Shown one piece after another: positions 14,262-22,780 of a stretch of DNA of 52,497 bases. Numbering within the stretch: position 1 is the stretch's first letter; the number at the start of each line of letters is the position of its first letter. The stretch spans positions 1 through 52,497 of the IMG/VR virus record IMGVR_UViG_3300048921_000300; one strand, written 5' to 3'. The notes under the pieces are model-generated. The model had not been told where the DNA came from. It searched no databases and saw only the letters and a program-made list of their open reading frames with translations. Origin of the DNA: a virus. The translations under genes and the position numbers were made by a program.

Positions 14262-14525
14262 ATGGGTGAGCGCATTGAATTGGGCGATTTGGTTCGCGAC
14301 ACGATTTCTCAATATGAAGGGATCTGCCTGGCGAAGATCACCTATCTGACCGGGTGCGATCAGGTAGGCATCAAGCCGCAGGGCATGAAGAAAGACGGCG
14401 GCACGCACGAGGCGCTCTATTTTGACGAGCCCTTCGTGGAGGTGGTCCGCAAAGCGGCCATCAAGCCGGTGGTGCCGCGTGCCGCGGATGCTGGCGGGCC
14501 TGGTTTAGTTATCACCCAAGGCTGA
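14262..14525 (+). CDS. Hypothetical phage protein
   Basis: 87 residues with a strong AGGAGA ribosome-binding site. Predicted small beta-rich fold: GDLVRDTISQYEGICLAKITYLTGCDQVGIKPQ, then YFDEPFVEVV. Short proteins of this pattern follow ssb or recombination genes in other phages and are uncharacterised. Function unknown. Confidence 0.6.
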   Translation: MGERIELGDLVRDTISQYEGICLAKITYLTGCDQVGIKPQGMKKDGGTHEALYFDEPFVEVVRKAAIKPVVPRAADAGGPGLVITQG

Positions 14526-14533
14526 ACTGTTTT

Positions 14534-14559
14534 GCCCGCTGGGGACGCCGCCAGCGGGC
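14534..14559 (+). terminator. Stable hairpin after the ssb operon (no U-tract)
   Basis: GCCCGCTGG and CCAGCGGGC form a perfect nine-base-pair stem with an eight-base loop, nine bases after the stop of the 14262 gene. No run of T follows, so it is a pause, processing or Rho-linked element rather than a standard intrinsic terminator. Confidence 0.4.
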
Positions 14560-14627
14560 CTGATCGGGGGCGTGGCAGCAGGGAGAGACCGCAGGAATGA
14601 ACCACCCGTTTCCGGGAGCGAGGACCT

Positions 14628-14918
14628 GTGTCTGCCGTCTATGTGCTGCATTTTACGCCACCCTTCAAACATGCCCGCCATTATGTCGGCTGGACCGATC
14701 AGGAGGATATCGCCGCCCGGCTCGACGAGCATGTGAAGGGCAAGGGATCGCGGCTGGTCAAGGCGGCCGTCGCGGCGGGGACCAAGGTCGAGATCGCGCA
14801 TGTGATCATCGGTGCCGATCGCCACTTCGAGCGCAGGATCAAGAAGAGCACCGATGTCTGCCGCTGGTGCCGCCTGTGCGGCCGCAATGAGCGCAAGGTG
14901 CCGCGGGTCGCGAAGTGA
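14628..14918 (+). CDS. GIY-YIG nuclease-superfamily protein
   Basis: 96 residues, GTG start at 14628 with GAGGA upstream. The GIY-like and YIG-like strands are YVLHF (5-9) and HYVGWT (19-24), then the Arg-containing helix DIAARLDEHVKGKGSRLVKAA and a helix with a conserved-type Glu (RHFERRIKK). It ends with CRWCRLCGRNE. The domain is minimal, like phage-borne free-standing GIY-YIG proteins (UvrC N-domain fold), which may process DNA during replication or recombination. Confidence 0.75.
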   Translation: MSAVYVLHFTPPFKHARHYVGWTDQEDIAARLDEHVKGKGSRLVKAAVAAGTKVEIAHVIIGADRHFERRIKKSTDVCRWCRLCGRNERKVPRVAK

Positions 14919-15187
14919 GTAGGCGATCAAGCCGACGGGAAGTGCGGAATCCTTTGTTGTCGCTGCCGGCTGTGCGTGCTTTGCAGGAGCTGCCATGCGA
15001 CGTGCGTGAGGCACTCGCCCTCGCGTTGCGCGCCGTCCAGGCAGATGCCCGCAGCCGTGCGGACCAATGCTGGCGAAAACACAAAGCGCCGATGGCCGTC
15101 TACTGGAAAGCGGTCGGGGTTTATTGCGGTCATTTGGCGCGGGTGATCGGCCAGCGGAGCGCTGCCGAGGAGGCGATCGGTGAGTAA
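14915..15187 (+). CDS. Small helical early protein
   Basis: 90 residues, starting at a GTGA overlap with the GIY-YIG gene. Helical, with PAVRALQELPCDVREALALALRAVQADARSRADQCWRKHKAPMAVYWKAVGVY. No motif recognised. Overlaps the DUF1643 gene by eight bases. Confidence 0.58.
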   Translation: MSRRSSRREVRNPLLSLPAVRALQELPCDVREALALALRAVQADARSRADQCWRKHKAPMAVYWKAVGVYCGHLARVIGQRSAAEEAIGE

Positions 15188-15689
15188 TCTGTTCGCTACG
15201 GGCTCGGCAATCATCAGCGCGTGCGGGACCTATCGATATCGCCTGGAGCGTGAATGCCCCGGCGAGGGCGCAACGGCGATCATCATGGTCAATCCATCGA
15301 CGGCGGATGCAGAAACGGACGACGCGACGATCCGAAAGCTGATCGGCTTCGGCGTACGCAATCGCTGGGGGCGGCTGATCGTCGGGAATCTATTTGCCTT
15401 TCGCGCGACCGATGTTCGCGAGCTGGCCGCGGCCGCCGATCCGATCGGGCCGGACAATGACTACCATCTTCGTCACATCATCGGCGGCGCTGATCTCCTG
15501 ATCGTGGCATGGGGACCGGCAACGAAATTGCCGAAGGACCTGCGTGAGCGCTGGCGCGCGATTACCAATATTGCGCAGCCGCTGGGGCGCGATCCGCTCA
15601 GCATCGGCGAGCCGGCAAATGACGGCCACCCCAAGCACCCCTTGATGCTCGCTTACGACACTCCGTTGCGGCGGTGGTGGCTGCCGTGA
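15180..15689 (+). CDS. DUF1643 family protein
   Basis: 169 residues, GTG start. The DUF1643 signature is visible: YRYRLERECPGEGATAIIMVNPSTADAETDD, then TIRKLIGFGVRNRWGRLIVGNLFAFRATD, and VAWGPATKLP. The family is common on phages and mobile elements; its biochemistry is unknown. Coupled to the primase gene by a GTGA overlap. Confidence 0.82.
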   Translation: MSNLFATGSAIISACGTYRYRLERECPGEGATAIIMVNPSTADAETDDATIRKLIGFGVRNRWGRLIVGNLFAFRATDVRELAAAADPIGPDNDYHLRHIIGGADLLIVAWGPATKLPKDLRERWRAITNIAQPLGRDPLSIGEPANDGHPKHPLMLAYDTPLRRWWLP

Positions 15690-18600
15690 CCAGCGCGCCG
15701 CTCCCCTCGCCGATGTGCTCGGCCGCGCTGCAATATGCGCGGTCGGGATGGCCGGTGTTTCCGTGCCGTGAGCGCGATGAGGCATATCAGGTCCGCGGCG
15801 AGACGCGGTTGCGCAAGGCCAAGGCGCCGTACACGGGCGCGGGCGTCAAGGATGCGACCACCGACGAGGGCGTGATCAACGGCTGGTGGAAGCGCTGGCC
15901 GAACGCGATGATCGGGGTGGCGATGGGCCATAATGGCCTGTTCGCGCTCGATTTCGATCCGCGCGTCGATCCCGACACCGGCGAGATCTTCACGCTGGAG
16001 ACGCTCAAGGCCGAGCTGGAGGAAATGATCGGCTGCCCGCTGCCGGTGAGCCTGGCGGCGGTGACGCAATCGGGCGGGGTGCATGTCTATCTGAAGCAGC
16101 CGCGCGACGGCGGGCCGGAGATCCGCAACCGCGGCAATTTGCCGCGCCATGTCGATGTGCGCGGGATCGGCGGCTATGTGATCGCGCCGCCATCGGTGAT
16201 GACTGAAACCGGCGGGCGCTACCGCTGGTTGAGCGGCCGACAGGGGATGGAGCCGGTCGAGGCTCCGGCGCGGCTGATCGAGATCTTGCGGAGCAAGGGC
16301 GGTGGCAAGGCATCGTCCGGCGGTAGCGGGGAGATGTCTCGCCCGTCTCGGCCCTCCCCCGGAGGGCCGGAAGGGCTCGATCCACAGGACCAGGCGCGCC
16401 GCCGCTACGCGCTGACCGCGCTCGATAGCGAGCTCAAGGAGCTGGCGGCGACGCCGATCGGCGGCGGGCGGCATGGCGGGCGCAATCGCGGCATCTATTT
16501 CGCGGCGCTCAAACTCGGCGGCTACATTCCCGGCGGCTGGCTTTCGGAAAGCGTAGTGCGCGCGAGCCTGCTCGACGTGATCCGCGCGATGCCGAACAAC
16601 GACGATCCGCAGGGCGCGGAAAAGACGATGGAGAACGGGCTGCGCGACGGCATGGCCAGCCCGCACGACATGAGCGGCGTCGGCACGCGGGCGGGTTTTG
16701 GCGCCGGCACCGGCCGCCAGCACGCACCCTCCGCCCCGCCGCCCGATCGCACGGCTGCGCAAGTTCGGCCCCGGACCCCGTCGGCAGCGCCGCCATCGTC
16801 ATCATCCCAAAACGGGAGGGTGGAACTGGCGTTCGCCCAGCCGGAAGGGGTGCGGGGGAGGCTCAAGGCGGTTGCGGCGATCTGGTTCGCGCGGCTGATC
16901 GAACGGCCGCTGACCGAGGGCGACGCGGCGAGCAAGGGCGACGACGTCCGGCGGCGCGCGTTCAAGGCGGGGTTGCGGGTCGGTGCCGGCCTGCTCGACC
17001 GGTCCGAGGCGCTGCGTGCGCTGGATGATCGCTTCGCCTTCATCGACGGGATCGGCGGCCATGACATCGCCGACGGGGTGGATGCCGGGGCCGCACGTGA
17101 CTTCGATGTCGGGCCGATGTTGACCGACATGCGGTGCGCGGGTTTTCCCCTCACCGATCTCGGCAATGCCGAGCGCTTCCGCGAGCGCCACGGCCGCGAT
17201 TTCCTCTATACGACCGCCAAGGGTTGGCTGGGATGGGACGGGCGGCGCTACCGCGTGCTCAACCAGGAGAAGGACGTCACCCCGGCGGAGGTGCAGGCGG
17301 CGGTGTTCGCCACCGTGCGCGCGATCCAGAATGAGGCGCAGTTCGTCGCCGCGACCGGCTTCCCGCGCCCCGACTTCGACCTGCCCGATGATCGCGAGAA
17401 ACTCACCGCCTTTCAGCGGCGCGTGATCGCGCTGCACGAGGAGAGCCCCGAGGATAGCGAGCCGATGGACAAGCTGCTCGATATCAAGGGCGGCAAGCTA
17501 GTTACGGTCTCCTCCAACCTCGCCAAATGGGGCCGCGCGTCGGAATCGTCGGGACGGCTCGGCTGTATCGCCAACCTCGCCAAGCGCTGGCTGACGGTCG
17601 AGATCACCGATTTCGACCGCAACCCGATGATCCTCAACTGCCCCAATGGCACGCTGCACTTCATCCGGCCGGTGAGGGACGACGATGGCAGCGTGATCGA
17701 GAGCGCGCGGGTAGAGCTGCGCGCGCATGATCGCGCCGACCTGCTGACCAAATTGACCGCCTGTGACTATGATCCGGAGGCGCCAGCGCCCGAATGGCAG
17801 AAGTTCATCCGCTGGGCGCAGCCGAAGCGCGAGCGGCGGCGCTATCTGCGCCAGTGGGGCGGCTTCAACCTGACCGGCGAGATGGGCGAGCAGATCTTCC
17901 ACATCTGGTGGGGACCGACCGCCGCCAACGGCAAATCGACTGCGGGCAACGCGATGCGCGAGGCGGCGGGCGACTATGGCGACATCACCAATGTCGAGAC
18001 CTTTCTCGACGAGGGCGTCAAGAAGCGCGGCGACCAGGCGACGCCCGATATCGTCCGCCTGCCCGGCGTGCGCTTCCTCACCAGCGGCGAGCCGCCCAAG
18101 GGCGCGAAGATCAACGAGAGCCTGATCAACAGCGTCACCGGCGGCGATCCGATGCTCGCGCGCGACAATTTCCGCAGCTTCTTCCGCTTCACCCCCTGCT
18201 TCAAATGGACGCTCTGGTGCAACAGCAAGCCCGATATCCCGCAGGGAACCGAGGGGATCTGGCGGCGCGTCAAGGTGCTGCTGTGGGAATCGCATCTTGA
18301 AGCGCATGAGCGCGACCGCACGCTTCCCGCCAAGCTGGCGGCCGAGCATCCCGGCATCCTCGCCTGGATGGTGCGCGGGCTGATCGACTGGATGGATAAC
18401 GGCTTCATCGAGCCGGAGGACGTCACCGCGCAAAGCGAGGCTTATCGCGACGACAGCGATCCGATGGCAAGCTTCCTGCGGCTGTGCACGGTCGAGGACA
18501 GCGCGAGCCGAGTGCAATCGTCGCATCTCTACGAGGTTTATTGCGCCTGGGCGAAGGCGGCCGGCGAGGCCGAGTGGCGGCAGAAGGGCTTTAGCCGCGC

Positions 18601-18817
18601 GATGAAGGATCGCGGCTTCGACAACAAGAAATCGAACGGGATGCTGTGGCTCGGGCTGCGGCTGGTCAAGTCGGTGAGTGATTTCATCGACGAGCATGGG
18701 CGCGTGGTGTCGATGGTCGATCAGGCCGCCTCTGACCGCGAGCATCAGATTGATCGCCCAAGGCCGCGCGATCTCGATCCGTGGCGCGAACCAGATGAAG
18801 ATGATGTTCCATTTTAG
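15686..18817 (+). CDS. Bifunctional primase-polymerase / SF3 helicase (phage replication protein)
   Basis: 1043 residues from the GTG at 15686, preferred over a GTG 12 bases earlier because of the GTGA overlap. N-terminal prim-pol (archaeo-eukaryotic primase) domain, about 10-200: ARSGWPVFPC, then the metal-binding DFD at 89-91 and a later HVDVRGIGGYVIAPPS. A Ser/Pro-rich linker (about 205-235 and 340-375) follows. The C-terminal D5-N/superfamily 3 helicase spans about 470-960 with Walker A GPTAANGKST (743-752) and Arg-rich TEGIWRRV (855-862). A P4-type module makes primers and unwinds DNA. The last residues DEDDVPF copy the SSB tail tip. The iteron cluster lies just downstream. Confidence 0.92.
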   Translation: MTSAPLPSPMCSAALQYARSGWPVFPCRERDEAYQVRGETRLRKAKAPYTGAGVKDATTDEGVINGWWKRWPNAMIGVAMGHNGLFALDFDPRVDPDTGEIFTLETLKAELEEMIGCPLPVSLAAVTQSGGVHVYLKQPRDGGPEIRNRGNLPRHVDVRGIGGYVIAPPSVMTETGGRYRWLSGRQGMEPVEAPARLIEILRSKGGGKASSGGSGEMSRPSRPSPGGPEGLDPQDQARRRYALTALDSELKELAATPIGGGRHGGRNRGIYFAALKLGGYIPGGWLSESVVRASLLDVIRAMPNNDDPQGAEKTMENGLRDGMASPHDMSGVGTRAGFGAGTGRQHAPSAPPPDRTAAQVRPRTPSAAPPSSSSQNGRVELAFAQPEGVRGRLKAVAAIWFARLIERPLTEGDAASKGDDVRRRAFKAGLRVGAGLLDRSEALRALDDRFAFIDGIGGHDIADGVDAGAARDFDVGPMLTDMRCAGFPLTDLGNAERFRERHGRDFLYTTAKGWLGWDGRRYRVLNQEKDVTPAEVQAAVFATVRAIQNEAQFVAATGFPRPDFDLPDDREKLTAFQRRVIALHEESPEDSEPMDKLLDIKGGKLVTVSSNLAKWGRASESSGRLGCIANLAKRWLTVEITDFDRNPMILNCPNGTLHFIRPVRDDDGSVIESARVELRAHDRADLLTKLTACDYDPEAPAPEWQKFIRWAQPKRERRRYLRQWGGFNLTGEMGEQIFHIWWGPTAANGKSTAGNAMREAAGDYGDITNVETFLDEGVKKRGDQATPDIVRLPGVRFLTSGEPPKGAKINESLINSVTGGDPMLARDNFRSFFRFTPCFKWTLWCNSKPDIPQGTEGIWRRVKVLLWESHLEAHERDRTLPAKLAAEHPGILAWMVRGLIDWMDNGFIEPEDVTAQSEAYRDDSDPMASFLRLCTVEDSASRVQSSHLYEVYCAWAKAAGEAEWRQKGFSRAMKDRGFDNKKSNGMLWLGLRLVKSVSDFIDEHGRVVSMVDQAASDREHQIDRPRPRDLDPWREPDEDDVPF

Positions 18818-18825
18818 GAGGAAAT

Positions 18826-19206
18826 ATGAATGACTTCACATTGCTAGGCGACAAACTCGCCTTTGTCAGAGAGGCAAGATTGCTCGGCGGTCGAGAAGCC
18901 GGGCGGCGGGCATGGGCGCTAGTAAACCTTCCCCATATCTTCGCGGCCACGGCGATGAACATGCCATCTGGCGACCATGACGATTGCTCCTTTCACCGCT
19001 GGTTTGAGGACCGGGTTGAGCGCTGGCCTGGGGTGCGAACGGAGACCACTGACCTCTACGACGACTATGTCGCATGGCGTGGCGAGCATCGCGCCCTGTC
19101 GATCAAAAAGTTTGCGATGGCGCTCAGTGCCTGCGGCGTCGACCGCATCTATTCGAACAGATCTTGGCGGATCGATGTCCGCTTGCGGCCGTCGCGCTCG
19201 GCGTAG
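18826..19206 (+). CDS. Primase C-terminal-like accessory protein
   Basis: 126 residues with an AGGAGG site eight bases upstream. C-terminal half: FHRWFEDRVERWPGVRTETTDLYDDYVAWRGEHRALSIKKFAMALSACGVDRIYSNRSWRIDVRL, resembling the winged-helix C-terminal DNA-binding domain of phage/plasmid primases (YDDY-x-xW...F...L...G). It lies between the primase-helicase and the iterons and may help origin recognition. A comparable pattern occurs in the gene at 3881-4363. Assignment by motif likeness only. Confidence 0.65.
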   Translation: MNDFTLLGDKLAFVREARLLGGREAGRRAWALVNLPHIFAATAMNMPSGDHDDCSFHRWFEDRVERWPGVRTETTDLYDDYVAWRGEHRALSIKKFAMALSACGVDRIYSNRSWRIDVRLRPSRSA

Positions 19207-19216
19207 CGGTCGGCTT

Positions 19217-19491
19217 CTTCCCAATTGGGAGCGGTGTGGGATGAAGAATGGGAAGCGTTACTGGCGGTTTTGCGCCAGTTTGGGAACATTGGGAAGAGCG
19301 GCAAAAATGACGGCTCACATATGCGCGCGAGCACGCAGGCATGTGCGATAGTAGAATATCAAGAATGTTCCCAATCTTCCCAATGTATCCAATTATCAAA
19401 TTAAACCATTAGAATATAAAGGATTTCAAATATGGGTGATCAACACCGCTCTTCCCAACCACTTCCCAAGCCGTGCTCACGTCTTCCCATC
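19217..19491. repeat. Iteron cluster with AT-rich stretch: candidate phage replication origin
   Basis: Ten copies of a nine-base motif near (C/G)TTCCCAAT. Direct: 19217, 19367, 19376, 19451, 19462 and 19483. Inverted: 19224, 19247, 19279 and 19288. Two exact copies on the plus strand are CTTCCCAAT at 19217 and 19376; the first overlaps an inverted copy to make CCCAATTGGG. The stretch 19385-19432 is strikingly AT-rich in a GC-rich genome and could be the unwinding element. It lies after the primase-helicase and accessory genes. The last three copies fall within the start of the 19432 gene. 225 bases here have no gene. Confidence 0.7.
19260..19279 (+). other. Hairpin within the candidate origin
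   Basis: ACTGGCG, loop GTTTTG, CGCCAGT: seven perfect base pairs, followed by TTTGGG. It could end the upstream transcript weakly or act as a structural part of the origin. Confidence 0.4.
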
Positions 19492-19962
19492 TGGAGTTTC
19501 GATGCGGTGCAGGAGCGGCTGGTCGAGGCGATCACCTATTTGTGGCGGGTGCCGGGGCGCGTAGGGCCGGGCGAACTGCGCGCCTCATCCTTCTGGCAGC
19601 GGGTGCAGCTCGAGCGGTCGGACTGGGGGATGAACGTATCGGCCGATGAGGCGCCGCGCGTGCGCGGGCTGACGCGGCGCGAGATGGCCGAGATGGAGGA
19701 AGCGCTCGGCTGGGTGGACCATGTACCCGCCGGCGAGACGCGGCAGATCGTCGCGCTCGCATTGATCCAGCTGGCGCGGGGCGAGAGCCGGGTGCGGTGG
19801 ACCGAGGTGTTCAAGGCGATGGAGCGGCGCGGGGTGCATGGCTTCACCAGCGATGGGATGCGCAAGCGCTACGGGCGGGCATTGGCCATGATCTGCCAGC
19901 GGCTGAACAAGGATGCGGCGCAAAGGCAGGACTTGGGCGGGGTAGAGGCTGTCAAGCCCTAG
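19432..19962 (+). CDS. DUF6362-like phage protein
   Basis: 176 residues from the ATG at 19432 (AAGGA about 9 bases upstream). Segments WSFDAVQERLVEAITYLWRVPGRVGPGELRASSFWQR, LTRREMAEMEEALGW and TRQIVALALIQLARGESRVRWTEV have the look of the DUF6362 family of alphaproteobacterial phages; I am moderately sure of that name. The C-terminal GMRKRYGRALAMICQRLN is helix-rich and basic. Late early-gene position just before packaging genes suggests a regulator of the late switch, which is inference. Its first codons include two or three iterons. Confidence 0.62.
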   Translation: MGDQHRSSQPLPKPCSRLPIWSFDAVQERLVEAITYLWRVPGRVGPGELRASSFWQRVQLERSDWGMNVSADEAPRVRGLTRREMAEMEEALGWVDHVPAGETRQIVALALIQLARGESRVRWTEVFKAMERRGVHGFTSDGMRKRYGRALAMICQRLNKDAAQRQDLGGVEAVKP

Positions 19963-20079
19963 AATGTGCACGCATGCAAATTTTCCCTGTCCGTCTCTAG
20001 GGGTGTTTCGCGATATAGACCGCTAGGCTTGGGCCAAGGCTTTCGGTCTTCGGTCTTCGGGCATCCTCTCCTGACCTCA

Positions 20080-20112
20080 CGCGCCCGCCCGGCTCCTGTC
20101 GCGGCGGGCGCG
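20080..20112 (+). terminator. Strong hairpin between early and late modules
   Basis: CGCGCCCGCC and GGCGGGCGCG form a perfect ten-base-pair stem with a 13-base loop in the 168-base gene-free stretch before the HNH gene. Only a short TTT follows eight bases later, so it may be a weak terminator or an antitermination target. Confidence 0.45.
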
Positions 20113-20130
20113 GCGCTTTCGGTGACCGGC

Positions 20131-20484
20131 ATGGGCAAGCTCAGACGGTTGCAGCCGAGGTTGAAGACGGTGAGCGGCGGTAGGCTCGCGCTGGCGGTGC
20201 CGGCGCCGGGCGGGTGGCAGGGTGCTTCCCGTAACCGCATCAGGGGCAGCCGGTGGATGAAGATCCGGGCGCGGATCATCGCACGCGATCACGGCATCTG
20301 CCAGGAATGTGTGCGGCAGGGGACCGTGACGAAGGATAGCCTCGTCTATCAGGTCGGCCACCGTATCGCGCTCGCCGAGGGCGGGTCGAACGAGGACGAC
20401 AACCTCGAATGCGAGTGCGAACGCCACGCGAAGGCGAAGACCGCGCAGGAGAGCGCGCGGGCGCAGGGTAGGTCGAGCGCATAG
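20131..20484 (+). CDS. HNH endonuclease of the packaging machine
   Basis: 117 residues from the ATG at 20131. The HNH fold is at about 50-105: ARDHGICQECVRQG, VYQVGHRIALAEGGSNEDDNLECECERHAKAKT. Zinc ligands come from C-x2-C and C-x-C, the HNH core from GH...N...H. The usual Asp before the first His is Gly here. HNH genes next to terS are known partners of terminase in cos phages such as HK97. Starting codons further upstream would cross the hairpin and low-complexity sequence and are not used. Confidence 0.8.
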   Translation: MGKLRRLQPRLKTVSGGRLALAVPAPGGWQGASRNRIRGSRWMKIRARIIARDHGICQECVRQGTVTKDSLVYQVGHRIALAEGGSNEDDNLECECERHAKAKTAQESARAQGRSSA

Positions 20485-20534
20485 GGGGGGTAGGTCAAAA
20501 GTCGAAACCTATCGCCCTCGGAAACCGCCGCCCT
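20465..20534 (+). other. Candidate cos/packaging site between HNH and terS
   Basis: The interval holds a direct repeat GGGTAGGTC (20466-20474 and 20488-20496), a run of G, and an imperfect inverted pair TAGGT...ACCTA (20491-20495 and 20508-20512), followed by CGGAAACCGCCG. A comparable GTC-AAAAGTC-GAAACC block sits between HNH and terS in other cos phages. It is placed where terminase would bind and cut. No cleavage position can be read from sequence alone. Confidence 0.45.
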
Positions 20535-20554
20535 CTCATTTGGAGATTTTTTTC

Positions 20555-21034
20555 TTGGTTGATGGAATTCCAGGTCTCGACCTGTTCGGCGATCCCATCG
20601 TGGAGCGCAGGGAAGGCCGTGGCAGGCCCGAGCATGTTTGGACCCTCGAAAACTCAAACAAGGTGCTTTTGGCCTTCGCGCGCGGCCTGAGCGTCAAACA
20701 GGCAGCACAGGCGATCGGGATCTCCGCACCCACGCTGCGCAAGGTATATTTTTTCGAGGCGGCAAAGCGCGACCAGGCCCGCCTCCGGATGGAGATGACG
20801 CAGCTCGCCCGTCTCAACGCCCAGGCCGAGGCCGGTAACGTCGCCGCCGAGAAGGAGCTGTTCAAGCAGATCGACCGCCTCCGCCTCCGCGACCAGGCGC
20901 AGTCGCTCTCGCCGCAGCAAACCCAGCCCGCCGCGAAGCTGCCCCGCGTCGGCAAGAAGGAACTGGAGCGCCAGGCTGCCGAGCAGGTCACCGGCCTCTA
21001 CGAGCCGCCACCGCCACCGGCTCGGATGAACTGA
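20555..21034 (+). CDS. terS: Terminase small subunit
   Basis: 159 residues from the TTG at 20555 (GGAG 10 bases upstream); a TTG at 20540 is an alternative. No ATG is suitable. The N-terminal helix-turn-helix is at about 30-65: [35 protein letters not shown] central helical region ([32 protein letters not shown]) should form the ring, and a Pro-rich tail (PPPPPAR) binds the large subunit. It recognises the packaging site and lies directly before terL. Confidence 0.85.
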   Translation: MVDGIPGLDLFGDPIVERREGRGRPEHVWTLENSNKVLLAFARGLSVKQAAQAIGISAPTLRKVYFFEAAKRDQARLRMEMTQLARLNAQAEAGNVAAEKELFKQIDRLRLRDQAQSLSPQQTQPAAKLPRVGKKELERQAAEQVTGLYEPPPPPARMN

Positions 21035-21035
21035 G

Positions 21036-22769
21036 GTGCAGTGGTCGACCGCCTGCCCCGATTGGGAGGAGCGGATCGTCAAGCGCCAGTCGCTGGTGCC
21101 ATTCGAGCCTTTGTTCCCAGCCGAGGCCGAGGCGGCGCTGGACGTGTTCAAGTCGCTCCATATGGTCGGCGTGCCGCGCCCAGACGGCAGCCGCGGCTGG
21201 GCGACCTTCGGTGAGGCGTGCGAGCCCTTCGTCTTCGATTTCGTCCGCGCGATCTTCGGCGCTTACGACGCGAGTACCGGCAAGCGTCTGATCAGCGAGT
21301 TCATGCTGCTGATCAGCAAGAAGAACGGCAAATCGACGATCGCGGCGGGCATCATGCTGACAGCGCTGATCCGCAACTGGCGCGAGCTGGCCGAGCTCAG
21401 CATCATCGCGCCGACGCAGAAGATCGCCGGCAACAGCTTCCGGCCGGCGGCGGCGATGATCCGCGCCAACCCGAAGCTGGACGTCGCCCATGGCGGCCCG
21501 CTCAAGGTGATCGCGCACGAGCGAACGATCAAGCATCTCGGCACCAATGCCGAATTGAAGGTGACCGCCGCGGACAGCGGTACGGTCGGCGGGTCGCAGT
21601 CCGGCTTCGTGCTGGTCGACGAGCTCTGGCTGTTCGGCAAGCGCGCCAACGCGGTCGACATGATGGAGGAAGCGATCGGCGGCCTCGCCTCGCGCGAGGA
21701 AGGGTTCGTCATCTATCTGACGACGCACAGCGACGAGCCGCCGGCCGGCGTGTTCAAGGAGAAGCTCGAATATTTCCGCGACGTGCGGGACGGGCGGATC
21801 AACGACCCGCACAGTTTCGGCATGCTGTTCGAGTGGCCCGAGGCGATGATCAAGTCGAGCGCCTATCTGAAGCCAGAAAATTTCTACGTCACCAATCCCA
21901 ATCTCGGTCGTTCGGTCGGGCGCGACTTCATCACCAAGAAGCTGAAGAAGGCCGCCGCCGGCGAGGAGGAAATCGACGAGGATACCGGCGAGAGCGAAAC
22001 CTTGCAGGTGGTGCTCGCCAAATATCTCAACGTCGAGATCGGCCTGCGCCTCCGCCGCGATCGCTGGCGCGGGGCCGATCATTGGGAGCGGGCCTCCGAT
22101 CCGGCGCTGGTCTCGCTCGACGATCTGATCGCGCGCTGCGATGTCGCGGTGGTTGGGGCGGATGGCGGCGGGCTCGACGATCTGTTCGGGCTGGCGGTGC
22201 TCGGCCGATGCCGCGAGACGCGCGCATGGCTCGCCTGGGCGCATGCCTGGGTGCAGCGCTCGGCGCTCGACATCCGCCGGGATATCGCGCCCGCGCTACT
22301 CGATTTCGAAAAGGATGGCGATCTCACCATCTGCGACGATCCGACGCAGGATCTGGAGGAGATTGCCGCGACGATATTGCGGCTGAAGGATGCCAGGTTG
22401 CTGCCGGAGAAGGACGCGATCGGGCTCGATCCGCATGGCGTCGCCGTATTGGTCGACGTGCTGTCGGAGGCCGGGATCGGCGACGATCAGATGATGGCGG
22501 TGCCACAGGGTTTCCGCCTCAATTCGGCGGTACTGGGGGCGGAACGCAAGCTGGCCGATGGCACGTTGCGCCATGGTGGACGCCGGATGATGGCATGGTG
22601 CGTCGGCAATGCGAAGGTGGAGCAGCGCGGCAACGCCGTGCTCATCACCAAGCAGATTTCGGGCAAGGCGAAGATCGATCCGCTCATCGCGCTGTTCAAC
22701 GCGGTGATGCTGATGACGCGCAACCCGGAGCCCGCGCGCAAGGATTATCGGATGTTGGTGCTCGGCTGA
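21036..22769 (+). CDS. terL: Terminase large subunit (ATPase and nuclease)
   Basis: 577 residues, GTG start. ATPase: variant Walker A SKKNGKST (94-101) and Walker B VLVDE (192-196), with coupling motif LTTHSDEP. Nuclease domain from about 365: [10 protein letters not shown] gives Asp376 and Asp381/382 as metal ligands, with a later acidic [10 protein letters not shown]. The variant P-loop and layout are those of the HK97/phiC31-type terminase_1 family. It cuts concatemers and pumps DNA into proheads. Two bases after the terS stop. Confidence 0.95.
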   Translation: MQWSTACPDWEERIVKRQSLVPFEPLFPAEAEAALDVFKSLHMVGVPRPDGSRGWATFGEACEPFVFDFVRAIFGAYDASTGKRLISEFMLLISKKNGKSTIAAGIMLTALIRNWRELAELSIIAPTQKIAGNSFRPAAAMIRANPKLDVAHGGPLKVIAHERTIKHLGTNAELKVTAADSGTVGGSQSGFVLVDELWLFGKRANAVDMMEEAIGGLASREEGFVIYLTTHSDEPPAGVFKEKLEYFRDVRDGRINDPHSFGMLFEWPEAMIKSSAYLKPENFYVTNPNLGRSVGRDFITKKLKKAAAGEEEIDEDTGESETLQVVLAKYLNVEIGLRLRRDRWRGADHWERASDPALVSLDDLIARCDVAVVGADGGGLDDLFGLAVLGRCRETRAWLAWAHAWVQRSALDIRRDIAPALLDFEKDGDLTICDDPTQDLEEIAATILRLKDARLLPEKDAIGLDPHGVAVLVDVLSEAGIGDDQMMAVPQGFRLNSAVLGAERKLADGTLRHGGRRMMAWCVGNAKVEQRGNAVLITKQISGKAKIDPLIALFNAVMLMTRNPEPARKDYRMLVLG

Positions 22770-22780
22770 AAGAGAAGGTC

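Noticed and set aside
15653-16762. Long minus-strand frame opposite the primase gene
   Set aside because: Arginine/histidine-rich antisense shadow of a highly GC-biased coding sequence; no ribosome-binding site or family pattern. The same reasoning removed long antisense frames at 10542-11600, 17498-18745, 20988-22244, 23382-24893, 28432-29220, 29407-30408, 31068-31880 and 41557-43098.
21218-22780. Upstream extension of the protease frame through terL
   Set aside because: Arg/Asp-rich out-of-frame translation of terL; the real protease starts at 22781 with its own ribosome-binding site.
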